A stretch of 64,000 bases of DNA. Origin: Scilla litardierei (lineage: Eukaryota > Streptophyta > Magnoliopsida > Asparagales > Asparagaceae). Below are positions 21,878 through 32,861 of this stretch, piece by piece; position 1 is the stretch's first letter, and the number at the start of each line of letters is the position of its first letter. Below the pieces are notes generated by a model. That model was not told the DNA's origin and made no database searches. It worked only from the letters and a program-made list of their open reading frames with translations. Location of the stretch: positions 171,258,807-171,322,806 of the forward strand of contig CM061141.1 of assembly GCA_030789695.1 (NCBI GenBank), read 5' to 3'. The position numbers and the translations under genes were made by a program.

Positions 21878-22280
21878 TGTAACGGTCACTTCCGACCGTC
21901 CGTATTTTAATGTGTTGTTGTTTCGTGTGCGTCGTTTCGCATTTGAATTTTATTATTGTTCTCCGTAGCTCAGACGCGTGACTGGACCCCGTATTCACGA
22001 TCCTCTCGGAGGCGCGATCGCCCCGGTACTTTCTTTTGATTTTTTAGGTGTCGAGTGACCACTTTAATAATATCATTATTTTTTTTAATAAAATTTTGTT
22101 TAAAACTCAACTTTCCTTTAAATATTAATGTATATGGTTTCCTAAATAAAAAAAAACCAAAAGAAAATCAAAACTGGGCTTATTAAATCAAACTTATTGT
22201 TTTCATAAGCTAACACCTGGGCTTTTTTTTATCCCACACGTCTAACCACTACCCACTATCTCTCTCTCATCCCTACCTAA

Positions 22281-22292
22281 TATATATATACA
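22281..22292 (+). promoter_or_regulatory. TATA box candidate of E3 5' LTR
   Basis: TATATATATACA follows a CT-rich run and precedes an AAGAAAACAAGGAG leader-like stretch. The same sequence is in the right LTR at about 35998-36009. Inferred promoter for the E3 transcript. Confidence 0.5.
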
Positions 22293-23232
22293 TAAAGAAA
22301 ACAAGGAGTAGCCTAGGGTTCTCATGAGAAGCATCAGCCGCCCTTGTTTTAACAAAAAAAACCTGATCTATGGCCTCTCATCTTTCTCTCCTCTTCACAG
22401 CCGAGACGTCAAAACCTAGCCCCCTTAACTCGTGAGCTTGGAGTGACCTCCTCCCTGCCGCCTTTAACGTGTTTCCCTTCCCTTCGAGATGGCATCCTCG
22501 CAACACCTCACAGACGCCGAAAAAAACAAACCTCCCTCTCAGGCCACGGCCACTTCGCCCAGGGCGTTCCTAGCGGCTGCCGTCTGCTGCTCTTCGCAGC
22601 GTCGCCCATCGTCGCCCCGGGCTGTTCCCTCCGTCGTTAGCATCTCGGACGCCGCCCGACCCTCCTCCGGCATCCTCTCTCGATGCCTCGCACGTACAAC
22701 CGCCTCGGTCTGCCACCCGTCCACCTCGCACGGCGCCTCGCCCCTTTCAGCAGCCTCGCCCTCTCCCCATCATCTGCAGTCGTTCTCCCCTCGACCACCG
22801 TCGTCCGACGGCCTCGCGGACCCCTCCGATGACCCAGCGCTCCGACCACCGGCGCCTCTTCTCCGGAGACGCCACTAGCCGCGCCACTCGCCATTTCCAA
22901 CCTGCATGTGCACGTGGGTGAGCAACGTGTTGTTTTATAGTCTACTAGTTTGCTTCATGGTTAAATTGTAAGCTAATGTAGATATGTATACAAACTGTTA
23001 GTATTAATTTCTTAGGCTAATGTTAGTTTTCGTGGCAGAACCTAATTTTTAGTCAATAGGTTAGCATTTAGAAATATTATAGGGTATATGATTATGAGGT
23101 GCCCTACAGCTTGTTATCTAACCGCAATACATACATGTTAAACCTTAATTAATAATACATTCATTATATATGTTGATGGGAAATGCATAGACCTCTGTTT
23201 GAGTGAATGTAGTTTTTCTCTATAAGCCCAGT

Positions 23233-24177
23233 TGTTTCAGAGTGTTTTCTCACTACAATGCGTTGACCGTGGAGAACCCGGTCAACGTGGTCAAGGTGCC
23301 CGCTTTGGGTCCCTCGGGGGCTTCGAATCGGTGCGGAAGGGGCGAGGGGAAGCCTCGGCCCTGGTTGAGACGCTCGGCCTCGGACAGACGTGCTTGGCCT
23401 CGGCTGGAAGGGGGACGAGGGGTAGCCTCAGTCGCCCGGGTAGATGCACGGCAGTCGGGTGGCGAGGGTGAGTCTCAGACCCGATTAGGACGCTCGGCCT
23501 TGGTAGGGCGTGCTCGGCCACGGAAGGCTGACGGTGAGGGGAAGCCTCACTGTCCGGTTGATCGAGTGGTCGGAGAGGGGTGAGGGGTAGCCTCGGCCCG
23601 TTGGTCTGTTGCCCACCTGCGTAGACGAGAACGCTCGTCAGGGGGCCGGACCTTGGTTCCGGCCAAATCCCCTCCGATGCCTAAGTCAGATAGAGATCTG
23701 AGAAAGGAGGCCCGGCGGAGACGGTCCGACTCGTGAGGAGATCGTGACGACGTCTCTCGGCGCGAGCGGGGGAGGAAGGAGATGAATTGGGGGAACGAGG
23801 TCGTTGATGGAGTACCTTAGGTTTTGTTACCTGAGATGCGGTCCCTTTCTTCGTCGTCTTCCTGACCCTTTTGTAGAGCTCCCAGCGTGATTGGCTCTGG
23901 CCCACGTCCCATGCCCGCCATCGATCGTGCCCCATCCGTCCCCCCTCGCCGCCGCCCTCTCTGCCATGCCAGCACCTCCCCATTATCGCCATTTAGTGGT
24001 CGCGTGTCCGGGGGAGCGGTTTTCGCAGGAGTGGGCGAACGACTACCGGGTTATGGGGGCCGGGTCGGATCGACGTTTCGAGAGGGTCCCTTGTAGGGCC
24101 TTTGTCGAATGGGCTTTCAGGATGCAGGTGGGCTCTTGGGCTCGTGCTTTATGGGTCTCGGTCAAATAGGCGTAACA
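23233..24177 (-). repeat. E2 3' LTR (945 bp)
   Basis: Left LTR on the plus strand, starting TGTTTCAGAG and ending GGCGTAACA. It carries about 20 bp (around 23385) missing from the other LTR, within a repeated CTCGGCCTCGG context. Directly followed by the polypurine tract. Confidence 0.95.
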
Positions 24178-24795
24178 ATTGCCCCCATCGGTCGGGTTGA
24201 TCGGCCTCGGCCGGTTCGGCTCGGCCGATGTGACCTCTGCCGATTTTGACAGGCTCTCCAATCGATGCCAACTCATTTATTAGTCGTCATCATGAGTTAG
24301 CCCGTTCGATGTTTTTAAGGCGCGGGCTCCGGAGCGCCATCGGCCTTCAGATGCTGCCACGTGTAGTGGCAAGCTTATCCCCGCCGCTCGCGGAGTCGCC
24401 TTAAGTTCGAGAAGTCGAAGGGTTTGTGAGCCGCCATTGGTGGGGTCGATCGGCCTCGGCTCGCTCAGATCACCCGTTATGTCTCCTGGGATTCCGAGCG
24501 GCGCTTTAATCGAGGTGAGGCCATAAATGCAGGTCATGATGAGGCGGATCGATTGGTCTTCAACTGGCGCCAATTTCGGAACGCCGCCGACTCTTCGAGC
24601 CTCGCCACGCATTCTTGTCAGGCGCTTCGAATTCTCCCCTGGCGTATAAGATCCCCTAGTTGTGTTGATCTCCACTACTTCTTCGCTCCTCCCGGTATTC
24701 AGAGCCTTCAGCAACTCGGAGTTCCCTGTCGCCTTCGCTTCTTTGTTCTCTCCAAACCAGTTGAAAATAGGTAATTCCTCTCTCGCTTTCATCCT
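24178..24795 (+). promoter_or_regulatory. Upstream region of the E2 antisense gene with TATA-like motif
   Basis: Between the 3' LTR and the antisense gene, transcribed strand plus. GCGTATAAGATCCCC at about 24642 contains TATAAGA about 150 bp before the first ATG of the gene (24796). AACCAGTTGAAAATAGGTAA just before the ATG could hold a 5' UTR splice donor. E1 has a deletion of most of this region. Confidence 0.5.
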
Positions 24796-27060
24796 ATGGC
24801 TGCTCTTAGGATAGGCGGTTCTGGCCGGAGGACGAGGGGTCCTCCGGAGTCTGGGCGGGGCGAACCCCGGCTAGGGGAGTCTGGTTCCCCCACCGGGAGT
24901 CGTTCTCTTCAAGATAAGGGGAAGGAGAAACTTTTTCCAGACTACGCCCGTGATGACGTGGCGTTGGTTGCCGTACGGCTTAATGTGCCCCCTGTTGTCC
25001 TCCGTACGCCGTCGAGGACCCCTCCTTCGGTGGCTGTGGAGATCCGGGAAAGATATCTCTGCTTCCCATACGAGGTTCGGGTTCCATTTGTCGACGAGCG
25101 GATTTGCCTTCCGAGGAGCAATGAGGTCGGCGTCTACGTCGAGATGTTCCGCCTGGGTCTTCGCTTCCCGCTCCATCCCTTCTTCATCCAGGTCATGGAA
25201 CATTTCACAGTGTCACTGTGTCAGTTCGCCCCGTGTTCGATCGCGGTACTGACGGGCTTCGTGACGCTCTGCTGTACCCGTGGTCTGGAGCCGACTCTCC
25301 CCCTTCTCTTCTACTTTTACCAGGCCCAGACGGTCGGTCTGGGGTCATGGCTGCTGCTCCGAGCTCGTTCGAGGAGGGAATGCCTGATCGGGTTACCCCG
25401 CTGGTCAGGGGATTGGAACTTGGATTATGTCTTCGTGGTCTTCTTGGGCGAGGCCCAGATTCTGACAAGCTGGGGCAGTTCTGTCCATTCTCGCCCGTCG
25501 TTAGTTCTCTCAGACGCCGACCGGGCAGCCGCTGCGCTTCTGTTGGCTCTTCCTTTGGAAACGAAGTCCATTTGGTCTTTGTTGGACGACCTGCTCCTGA
25601 AGGCCGTCTTGTGGTCTCCGGGTAGGTCGCTTTTTCATCCCCTGATCGCCCTATGACTCATCCTGATTTCGGTCTCCTTTGCAGGGATGGCTGGCCGCGA
25701 ATTCGTCCGTGACGTTGACGAGCTGATCCGTCGTGGAGCCGCTCGGAGCCGAGGTAGTACCTCGGGAAGGGCGCCTCGGAGGACCATTGAGGAGGAAGTG
25801 CGCCGAGCCGAGCCTGCCGTGGGTAAGGTGGCGGCCGCGCCTCCCGCCTCTTCTTCTGGCGATCCCCTTCCGGGGGGTGAGGATGGTGCGAGGCGGAAGC
25901 GTTCTCCTCCGGTGCCTTCGGAGCTCCACGGTGGAAAGAAGAGGAAGGAGGACGTGGATCCCTCCGGCCCGGCAGGTTCCGCGCTTCCCGTGGCGTCCGC
26001 CGGGGATCCTTCGGTAGCTTTGCCAGCCACCCCCCTCGCAGCGTCTTCGCCCGTGTCACCAGGGGTCGGGGCCTTGTTGGCGAGCGACTTGGCTTCGATT
26101 GTCGTCCCTGGGAGTTCGATGTTTGCTGACCGAGCGGTGGCCCAGCAGGTTGCCGAGGTCTCCGTCCCTCCCCGGGACCGCAGCCTCCTCAAGAAGATCC
26201 CGGCCGACAAGATGTCGGATTCCTTGGTCTGGATCCTCCAACAGGTTCGGTTATCTTGCTATCCTCTCTTTCTCTTTATCCTCTTCTTAGCCCATGTCCC
26301 GTCTTTTCAGGGTTCAGCGCTCGCTGTGGAGTTGCAGTGTCGAGCCGTCCGCTTGAGGGAGATGGAGGAGTCTTCCATGAGGGCTCAGGAGCGGGCCGGG
26401 GCGGCCGAGGTGGCCATGATGGAGGCCCAGATGGAGTCTCGGCGCCTCGCCCTCTGTGTGGCTGCGTTGGAGGGGCAAGTGGGTGACCTCGAGGGAAAGC
26501 TAGGGGATGTTCGTCAGTCGGCTGAGGAAGCGGCGGAGTCGTTCCGTCTGGAGAGGGAGGAGCTTCAGAGGGAGCTGTCGGACCGGCGTCAGGTAATGCG
26601 GCTGGCGAAGGAGGTGGAGAAGGGCGTCGTCGAGACCCTGGGGAAGGAGATCTTCGAGGTTCTCAGGGGGGCCTTCGGTAAGTATATAGACATCATCGCC
26701 CCCCCGGATCGTCGAAGTCGTCCAGTCTTCCTTCCGGGAATGTTCGGAACGTGTCCGGCAAGCCCCTCCGCCAGTCGAGTCCCCTCGCTCCGAGCAGGGC
26801 GAAGTGCCCGAGGATGTGTCCTCCCGAGCTCGGGCTCCTTAAGCAGTCCCTCCCAGCCTTATCCTCAAATTTTTAAGCATCCGCTTCGCTTTGGGCCAGT
26901 CCACTTGAAATGGATCCCCGGCCCCCGCCATCTCCTTCAGCCCCGCGGCCAACAATTGCTGGTTGCATGGCCGCTAGCTTGGGTCACCTACTCTGGGTCT
27001 TTTGTCAACCAATTTTGCTTTGTCGGTGTCGATCTGAACTCTGTCATTTGTCGCGAGTAG
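24796..27060 (+). CDS. E2 antisense gene: gypsy-type transposon domain plus coiled coil, spliced
   Basis: Reads opposite to the element. Exon 1 (24796-25621) encodes the N-terminal domain seen in E1: VDERICLPRSNEVGVYVEMF, RFPLHPFFIQVMEHFTVSLC, a Gly-Phe-Val core and KAVLWSPG. A GT-AG intron at 25622-25684 (phase 1) joins it in frame to exon 2 (MAGREFVRDVDELI, then a basic GGKKRKEDVD). A second GT-AG intron at 26245-26310 (66 bp, phase 0) precedes a coiled-coil exon of about 120 residues. A strong GTAAGT donor at 26678 suggests the coding part changes or ends there. The domain resembles PF04195 (putative gypsy-type transposon). Frames are open in all three exons. Function unknown; nuclear or regulatory roles are guesses. 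Confidence 0.78.
25622..25684 (+). other. Intron 1 of E2 antisense gene
   Basis: Donor GTAGGT, pyrimidine-rich 3' end, acceptor TTTGCAG. Removal joins exon 1 to exon 2 in frame by completing one Gly codon. The E1 gene has a 75-bp GT-AG intron at the matching place with the same phase. Confidence 0.65.
26245..26310 (+). other. Intron 2 of E2 antisense gene
   Basis: CAACAG|GTTCGG donor, TCTTTTCAG acceptor, 66 bp, so the frame stays open even if unspliced. E1 has CAACAG|GTAGTG at the matching codon. Confidence 0.62.
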
Positions 27061-27214
27061 ACTGTTTGTAGGGTGTTCCCTTCGCCTTGATCCCCTGTAA
27101 ATAAGACGCATTTTTGTACTCGGGTTAACTATTATAAATGAAATCGACTTACTTGGAATTTTTGTGTTCTTGGCGTTGTTGCCTTGTTCTTGGCTTGGGA
27201 ATGGACGAAACTGG

Positions 27215-27830
27215 CGTTGGCTGGGGGGATTCTCCCCAGACTTAGGGGCGCAGGAGTCGGTCAGCGAGGGCGAAGCTCCTCGACTTGGGACCGGTTGGCG
27301 TCCATGCCTCCTGGGGAAACTGCCCCCAGACTTACGAGCGCTGGAGTCGGTCGGCGAGGTCAAAGCTCCTCGGCTTAGGTCCGGTCGGCGTCCGTGCCTG
27401 CTAGGGGAATTGCCCCCAGTCTTATGAGCGCTGGAGTCGGTCGGCGAGGGCAAAGCTCCTCAGCTTAGGACCAGTCGGCGTCGTGCCTGCTGGGGGAGTC
27501 GCCCCCAGACTTATGAGCTCTGGACTCGGTCGGCGAGGGCCAAGCCCTTCGGCTTAGGACCGGTCGGCGTCCGTGCCGGCTGGGGGAATCGCCCCCAGAC
27601 TTATGGGCACTGGAGTCGGTCGGCGAGGGCAAAGCTCCTCGGCTTAGGACCGGTCGGCGCCCGTGCTTTGCTGGGGGAGTCGCCCCCAGACTTATGTGCA
27701 CTGGGGTCGGTCGGCGAGGGCCAAGCTCCTCGGCTTAGGACCGGTCAGCGTCCGCGTCTGCTGGGGGAATTGCTCCCAGACTTATGAATGCCGGAGATAG
27801 TCGGTGAGGGCAAAGCTCCTCTTCCTCCTC
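27215..27830 (-). repeat. ~90-bp tandem array in E2 (about seven units)
   Basis: Repeats marked by GCCCCCAGACTTATG at roughly 27230, 27322, 27412, 27501, 27592, 27684 and 27773, each followed by a GTCGGCGAGGGCAAAGCTCC phrase. It is GC-rich, varies by a few bases per unit and sits where pol would be. Tandem repeats in hypervariable 3' regions are known for Tat elements and can seed satellites. Confidence 0.92.
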
Positions 27831-28056
27831 CAGTGAGGCGGCGGTCCCCGGCCTTTTGCGTTACTGGCGACATGTCAACTCCGTCGGAATTTTAAATAAA
27901 GACAATAAAAAGAAGGCGTTTGTACTCTCATGGGTCCAGTTGGACCGGTACATTTGGAGGAAACGGAAAAGGGGAAATGAAGCTAAACAGAGGGATGTAA
28001 AACTAGATATCTCCCTCATACTTAGGCTGCCCCCCGGGGGGAAGGATGTTGCCTGC

Positions 28057-29691
28057 TCACTCTACGATGCGGAGGGGGCCTTGGATGGTGTTGATCTTCT
28101 TCCCCTTGTCCGGTTGTGTGGAGGTCCCTTCTCCATGGGCCGGCTCATCGGCCTGATTCCTGGCGTGCCCTCGGCTCATCAGCTTCTCAATGTCCTTCTT
28201 CAAATGCCAGCAATCTTCCGTGTCGTGACCATCGTCCTTATGGTACTTACAGTACTTCTCCCTGTTCTTTCCGCCTCTTTTAGCCTTCGGCGGGGGGCGA
28301 TCAGCTCGCTCTTCCTTCTGTACTTGGGCGAGAATGGCGTCTGGGGTGGTGTCCCTCGCGCTTTCTCCCCGTTGCCTGTTCCTTTGTCTCTTTTCGGTCT
28401 GGTATCCTTCGGGGCTTGCTCGTCCGCCGTCGCCACGCTTGGTCCCTCGAGCGGTTTTTCCTGCATCCTCGGCCAAGGCCTCCTCGGTCAGCATAAAGCG
28501 TTCGGCCCTTGCCATGATCCCGTGGAGGTCCTTTGGGGGGTCGTTGTGCAGGGACTTCTTGAGGCCCCTGTGGCGAAGCCCTTTCTTAAGAGCCGTCTGG
28601 ACCACCAGGTCGGGTGGGTTGTTCACGTTTAGCCTTTCCGCATTGAAGCGGCGCATGAACTGTCGGAGTGGTTCGGCCGGGCCTTGCACTATGTTAAACA
28701 GATGTTCAGCACCAGGTTTGATCAGCCTCCCCGCCATGAACTGTTTGCAGAACAACTAGGCGAGTTGTTCGAAGCTGTCGATGGAGCGGCCGGGCAGGCT
28801 GTGGTACCAGATCCTCGCCGCTCCCCTGAGAGTAGAATAGAAGCCCCGGCAAAGCAGGTCATCGTCAGCTCCCTGGAAGGCCATGTCCCCCTCGTAGTCC
28901 ATCACGTGGTGCGCCGGGTCTCCTATTCCATCGTACTTTCCCAGCACCGGGATCCGGAATCGGGAGGGGACCCGTGCGTCGGTTATTCTCCGTGACAAGG
29001 GGCATCGATCTCCGTGGATGCCTCCGGGTATGCGGTACTCGCCTGCCTCTGGATCGACCGGGGGTGGAGGTACTACCGGCGCCAGCGGGGCTGGCTCCGC
29101 AGCCTTCGCCACGCTGGGGGCCGGGCTGTCCCGACGTTCCCGGCTCCTCCTGCGGGAGCTCCTGCTCCGCCGCGATCGGTCTCTCGAGTGGTGTCGTTCG
29201 TTTCTCCTGCGGTGGGACGACCGCGATCGATGAGACGAGGCCGTCCTTGATTCGCCGTCCGTCCCGTCGGTCTCTCTTCGGCTCCTTTCACGATTGGGTG
29301 AGGAGGCGCGTGACCTCGCCTGACGAGAGCCAGACAGCGTGAACCGACGCTCCATGTTCGGTTTCCGGGTCCCGTGGTCGTCGACCACGGCGGACCGCAA
29401 GTGTGGGGGACCCCCCGCCCATCGATGGCTGTCGTCCAACGTGCCTCCGTTGGGTGGCGCAGGGCCGACGAGCTGCTGCACCGTTGCGACCAACGTCTGG
29501 AGGCTCGCGTTGGTCTCCTGAGCTAGGGCGCGGAGCTGTCCCTGCGTGGCCAGTTCAGAGCCGCCGGTTTCTTCGGTGGAGAGGGTGGGGTGGCCACTGA
29601 CGGGCGTGTCCTCGGGATTGCCGTTTGTTGTGCCATTCCCCTCCTCCGGGATGGGGGGCATGCGCTTCCTCCCATTACTGGCTCGTGCCAT
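28057..29691 (-). pseudogene. E2 gag with one internal stop
   Basis: Capsid and nucleocapsid precursor of the element. The best start is the ATG at 29691 (MARASNGRKRMPPIP); an earlier ATG at 29736 lies in the primer site. There is an Arg-Ser-rich segment in the first half, a gag capsid domain (RFRIPVLGKYDGIGDPAHHV onwards, including YSTLRGAARIWYHSLPG) from about residue 240, and a zinc knuckle (CKYHKDDGHDTEDC) near 28206-28257. A single in-frame TAG at 28756-28758, in the middle of the capsid domain, breaks it; the frame is open on both sides. About 545 codons is a usual length for Tat gag. E1 lacks this gene. Confidence 0.9.
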
Positions 29692-29731
29692 TGTTGGTGT
29701 GGTTTGCTTCTTCGTGGGACGGTTTCTCGTT

Positions 29732-29749
29732 CCCACAGACGGCGCCAGA
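29732..29749 (-). other. E2 primer-binding site
   Basis: On the minus strand TGGCGCCGTCTGTGGGAA is next to the 5' LTR, identical to the site in E1. Confidence 0.88.
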
Positions 29750-30674
29750 TGTTTCAGAGTGTTTTCTCACTACAATGCATTGATCGTGGAGAACCCGGTC
29801 AACGTGGTCAAGGGGCCCGCTTTGGGTCCCTCGGGGGCTTCGAATCGGTGCGGAAGGGGCGAGGGGAAGCCTCGGCCCTGGTTGAGATGCTCGGCCTCGG
29901 CTGGAAGGGGGACGAGGGGTAGCCTCAGTCGCCCGGGTAGATGCACGGCAGTCGGGTGGCGAGGGTGAGTCTCAGACCCGATTAGGACGCTCGGGCTTGG
30001 TAGGGCGTGCTCGGCCACGGAAGGCTGACGGTGAGGGGAAGCCTCACTGTCCGGTTGATCGAGTGGTCGGAGAGGGGTGAGGGGTAGCCTCGGCCCGTTG
30101 GTCTGTTGCCCACCTGCGTAGACGAGAACGCTCGTCAGGGGGCCGGACCTTGGTTCCGGCCAAATCCCCTCCGATGCCTAAGTCAGATAGAGATCTGAGA
30201 AAGGAGGCCCGGCGGAGACGGTCCGACTCGTGAGGAGATCGTGACGACGTCTCTCGGCGCGAGCGGGGGAGGAAGGAGATGAATTGGGGGAACGAGGTCG
30301 TTGATGGAGTACCTTAGGTTTTGTTACCTGAGATGCGGTCCCTTTCTTCGTCGTCTTCCTGACCCTTTTGTAGAGCTCCCAGCGTGATTGGCTCTGGCCC
30401 ACGTCCCACGCCCGCCATCGATCGTGCCCCATCCGTCCCCCCTCGCCGCCGCCCTCTCCGCCATGCCAGCACCTCCCCATTATCGCCATTTACTGGTCGC
30501 GTGTCCGGGGGAGCGGTTTTCGCAGGAGTGGGCGAACGACTACCGGGTTATGGGGGCCGGGTCGGATCGACGTTTCGAGAGGGTCCCTTGTAGGGCCTTT
30601 GTCGAATGGGCTTTCAGGATGCAGGTGGGCTCTTGGGCTCGAGCTTTATGGGTCTCGGTCAAATAGGCGTAACA
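29750..30674 (-). repeat. E2 5' LTR (925 bp)
   Basis: Right LTR on the plus strand, partner of 23233-24177. It is the transcription-initiating copy for the minus-strand element. A weak TATA-like ACAAAAGG is near 30363-30371 on that strand. Confidence 0.95.
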
Positions 30675-31810
30675 CCAGTTATTAACATTATCAGTAAACC
30701 TATCAATAAACCTTAATAAAAGATGTTAGTTGGTATTAAACAGTAGGCTAATATACTACGGCCGTTCATTATATGATGATATAACCCGCATGTTACAAGT
30801 TAGCTAATATATATGATGCTTTTACATTATAAATATGTTTGGGTGATTTCCGAACTGTAAACATTGGAAAAATGTATCAGGACTAGTTATTGTCTTTTCT
30901 TAGCTATCTATCATCCACAGTGTAATAAGGTAGTCCTTGTGCCAAATAGTAGCCTAGGTTCATTATTAAACTTGTAGCTTCTTGTGAATCTGGTATATAC
31001 AATTGTTATTAAATTAGACATGTTAGCAGTGAGATATATATGTATGTTAGATATATTAATAGTATGCAATGCTAGATGGTTGGTGTTATAAGCAGATGTA
31101 ATATTATTCTTTGGCTTGACGATAGGATTTAATGACGCAGATAGATCATATCCCTCACCGCGGATCACCTGCAGTTCAGACGTTACGTCCGCACTACTCC
31201 AGACACCGGAGAGGTTAGTCCCCTAACTCGTAGCCAACCCACACCGTAGAAAAATCAAACCCTAAACTAAAACTTGACTACTATAACTAAATTTATTTTC
31301 AGTTCTTGTAAAACGCTGCTCACCGTAGAAAGATCGACAATCGGACAAACTTTCTGTGCACATAGGGTAGTAGTCGATCTAGGCTGAACGAAACACCAAA
31401 AATGTGACTTTGATGAATAGGGTAGTCCCGACAATCTAGAAACAAACCCTAAATAGGACTTATTGAAAAACACGACTTGACACCGTCACCGTGACCCTTT
31501 TTCAGACGGACTACAGCGGACGCGACGACTGGACGAGACGCCCCGGACAGACGACACACTCGCCATCACAGGCAAGTGTACCCACTTACGTTTTTTGACC
31601 GTGCTTTGGTCTTAGATTGCTAGAACTGTTAGACTGTGAATGTATAGAACCGGACGTGAAATGATAGCGTCCGGGACGCCCCTGACGACTTAGACTTGAC
31701 GACGAAGTCTAAGCTCGACAAACAACAACTTTTGACACCGTAGGGCTATCTTGTGTGTGCGTGCGTGTGGACACCCTAGAATAACAATTCCTTACACTTG
31801 TCGTGTCTTG

Positions 31811-32030
31811 TCCCTGTTACACAAAAAGCCTTCGGGCGTTTCGGATGCTTTCCTAGCGGAAGAGATCCCTGTTACACAAAAAGCCTTCGGGCGTTTCGGA
31901 TGCTTTCCTAGCGGAAGTGATCCCTGTTACACAAAAAGCCTTCGGGCGTTTCGGATGCTTTCCTTGCGGAAGTGATCCCTGTTATACAAAAAGCCTTCGG
32001 GCGTTTCGGATGCTTCCCTAGCGGAAGTGA
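31811..32030 (+). repeat. 55-bp minisatellite in E3 5' LTR, four units
   Basis: Units begin TCCCTGTTACACAAAAAGCC at 31811, 31866, 31921 and 31976. Each contains GCCTTCGGGC, which can fold with a UUCG loop in RNA. The right LTR has six units. Confidence 0.93.
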
Positions 32031-32861
32031 TCCATGTACTTCTTGTCCTGAGTTCCTGTGTTGGGGTAGGGTTGAGCGTGCGCACGGCAAGAGGGTCTGA
32101 TCCCCCTCGAACCGTAAGGCGTGAACCTTCGTGTCACACTTGTCTTGTCTTGTCCCGTCCTGTTTGTCATGTCTTGTCCCGTCACGCCCCGTCTTGTTTT
32201 GACACCTGTAGGTTAGTCCCGTAGTTGGTAGCACACGCTACGACTACTACTTGCTACGCTTTACTTTCCTGCTGTGTTACTTCCTGTCGTGTTACCCTGC
32301 TATAACCACAGCATGTTAATCAACCAGTAAACTGTTGTGTAAAAGAACCTCGGCATGCTAATCAACCAGTAAACCATTGTTTAAAGTTCGGTGCACTTGC
32401 AGTAAAGTCTAACCCTTCTTGTAGACTTTACCTGACGTACAGTTCCTTTTTCTTGGGTGCTGTGCGTCAGGTGTTTAGCCAGAGTTCGTGGACGAGGCAG
32501 ACTCACTGGAGTACGAGGAGCCGAGGACGTCGACCCAGAGTACGTGCCTGACGAGGACCAGACCTTGAGGTCTTTTCAGTCGTCACTTTCAGAGGTTACT
32601 GCTTTTAGTTGACTTTTTGGTCGTTGTTGCCATTCTTAGGCTCCTTTTAGATTTGTACTCGCTGGATATTATTCATTCATATTAATGAATGTCTTTTCCT
32701 TTCTGTACTTTTGTTGTTCCTAAACTTTATAAATGCAAGAACCTGGAAAAATTCAAAATGGTACCCCTACAGACGCTTATTGTGTCCGAGCTTCACAGCT
32801 CTGGCCTAAGCGGGCCTTGTCACGCTTCGCCTCCGTCCATATTGGGAAGCGGGGCGTGACA

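Larger units (their letters stand above)
23233..30674 (-). mobile_element. E2: Tat-lineage gypsy element lacking pol, nested in E3
   Basis: LTRs at 23233-24177 and 29750-30674; target CCAGT at 23228-23232 and 30675-30679. The reversed primer site inside the right LTR makes the element minus-strand. In element order: 5' LTR, primer site, gag, a ~90-bp tandem array, antisense gene, polypurine tract (ATTGCCCCCATCGGTC in reverse), 3' LTR. LTRs, primer site and antisense gene are clearly related to E1, but diverged enough to be another subfamily. pol is entirely absent. The two LTRs differ at about a dozen sites plus one 20-bp indel, so it is young, and it must be younger than E3. Confidence 0.95.
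21878..32861 (+). repeat. E3 5' LTR, interrupted by E2
   Basis: Two parts, 21878-23232 and 30680-32861, continuous with each other when compared with the intact right LTR. It has a TATA-like run at 22281, a GC-rich stretch around 22330-22920, and a minisatellite at 31811. The GC-rich stretch has open frames that are not kept in the right LTR, so it is probably untranslated leader. Confidence 0.9.

Noticed and set aside
22489..22878. 129-codon Ser/Pro/Arg-rich frame in the E3 left LTR starting MASSQHLTD
   Set aside because: In the right LTR (36207) an A-run of different length shifts the frame after a few codons, and the composition is that of GC-rich leader DNA. It is not conserved as protein.
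28684..29600. Plus-strand frames over E2 gag with Arg/Pro/Ser-rich products
   Set aside because: They are antisense shadows of the gag gene on the minus strand.
31811..32030. Regular 55-bp repeats that look like a CRISPR array
   Set aside because: Units are directly adjacent with no variable spacers and lie inside a plant LTR.
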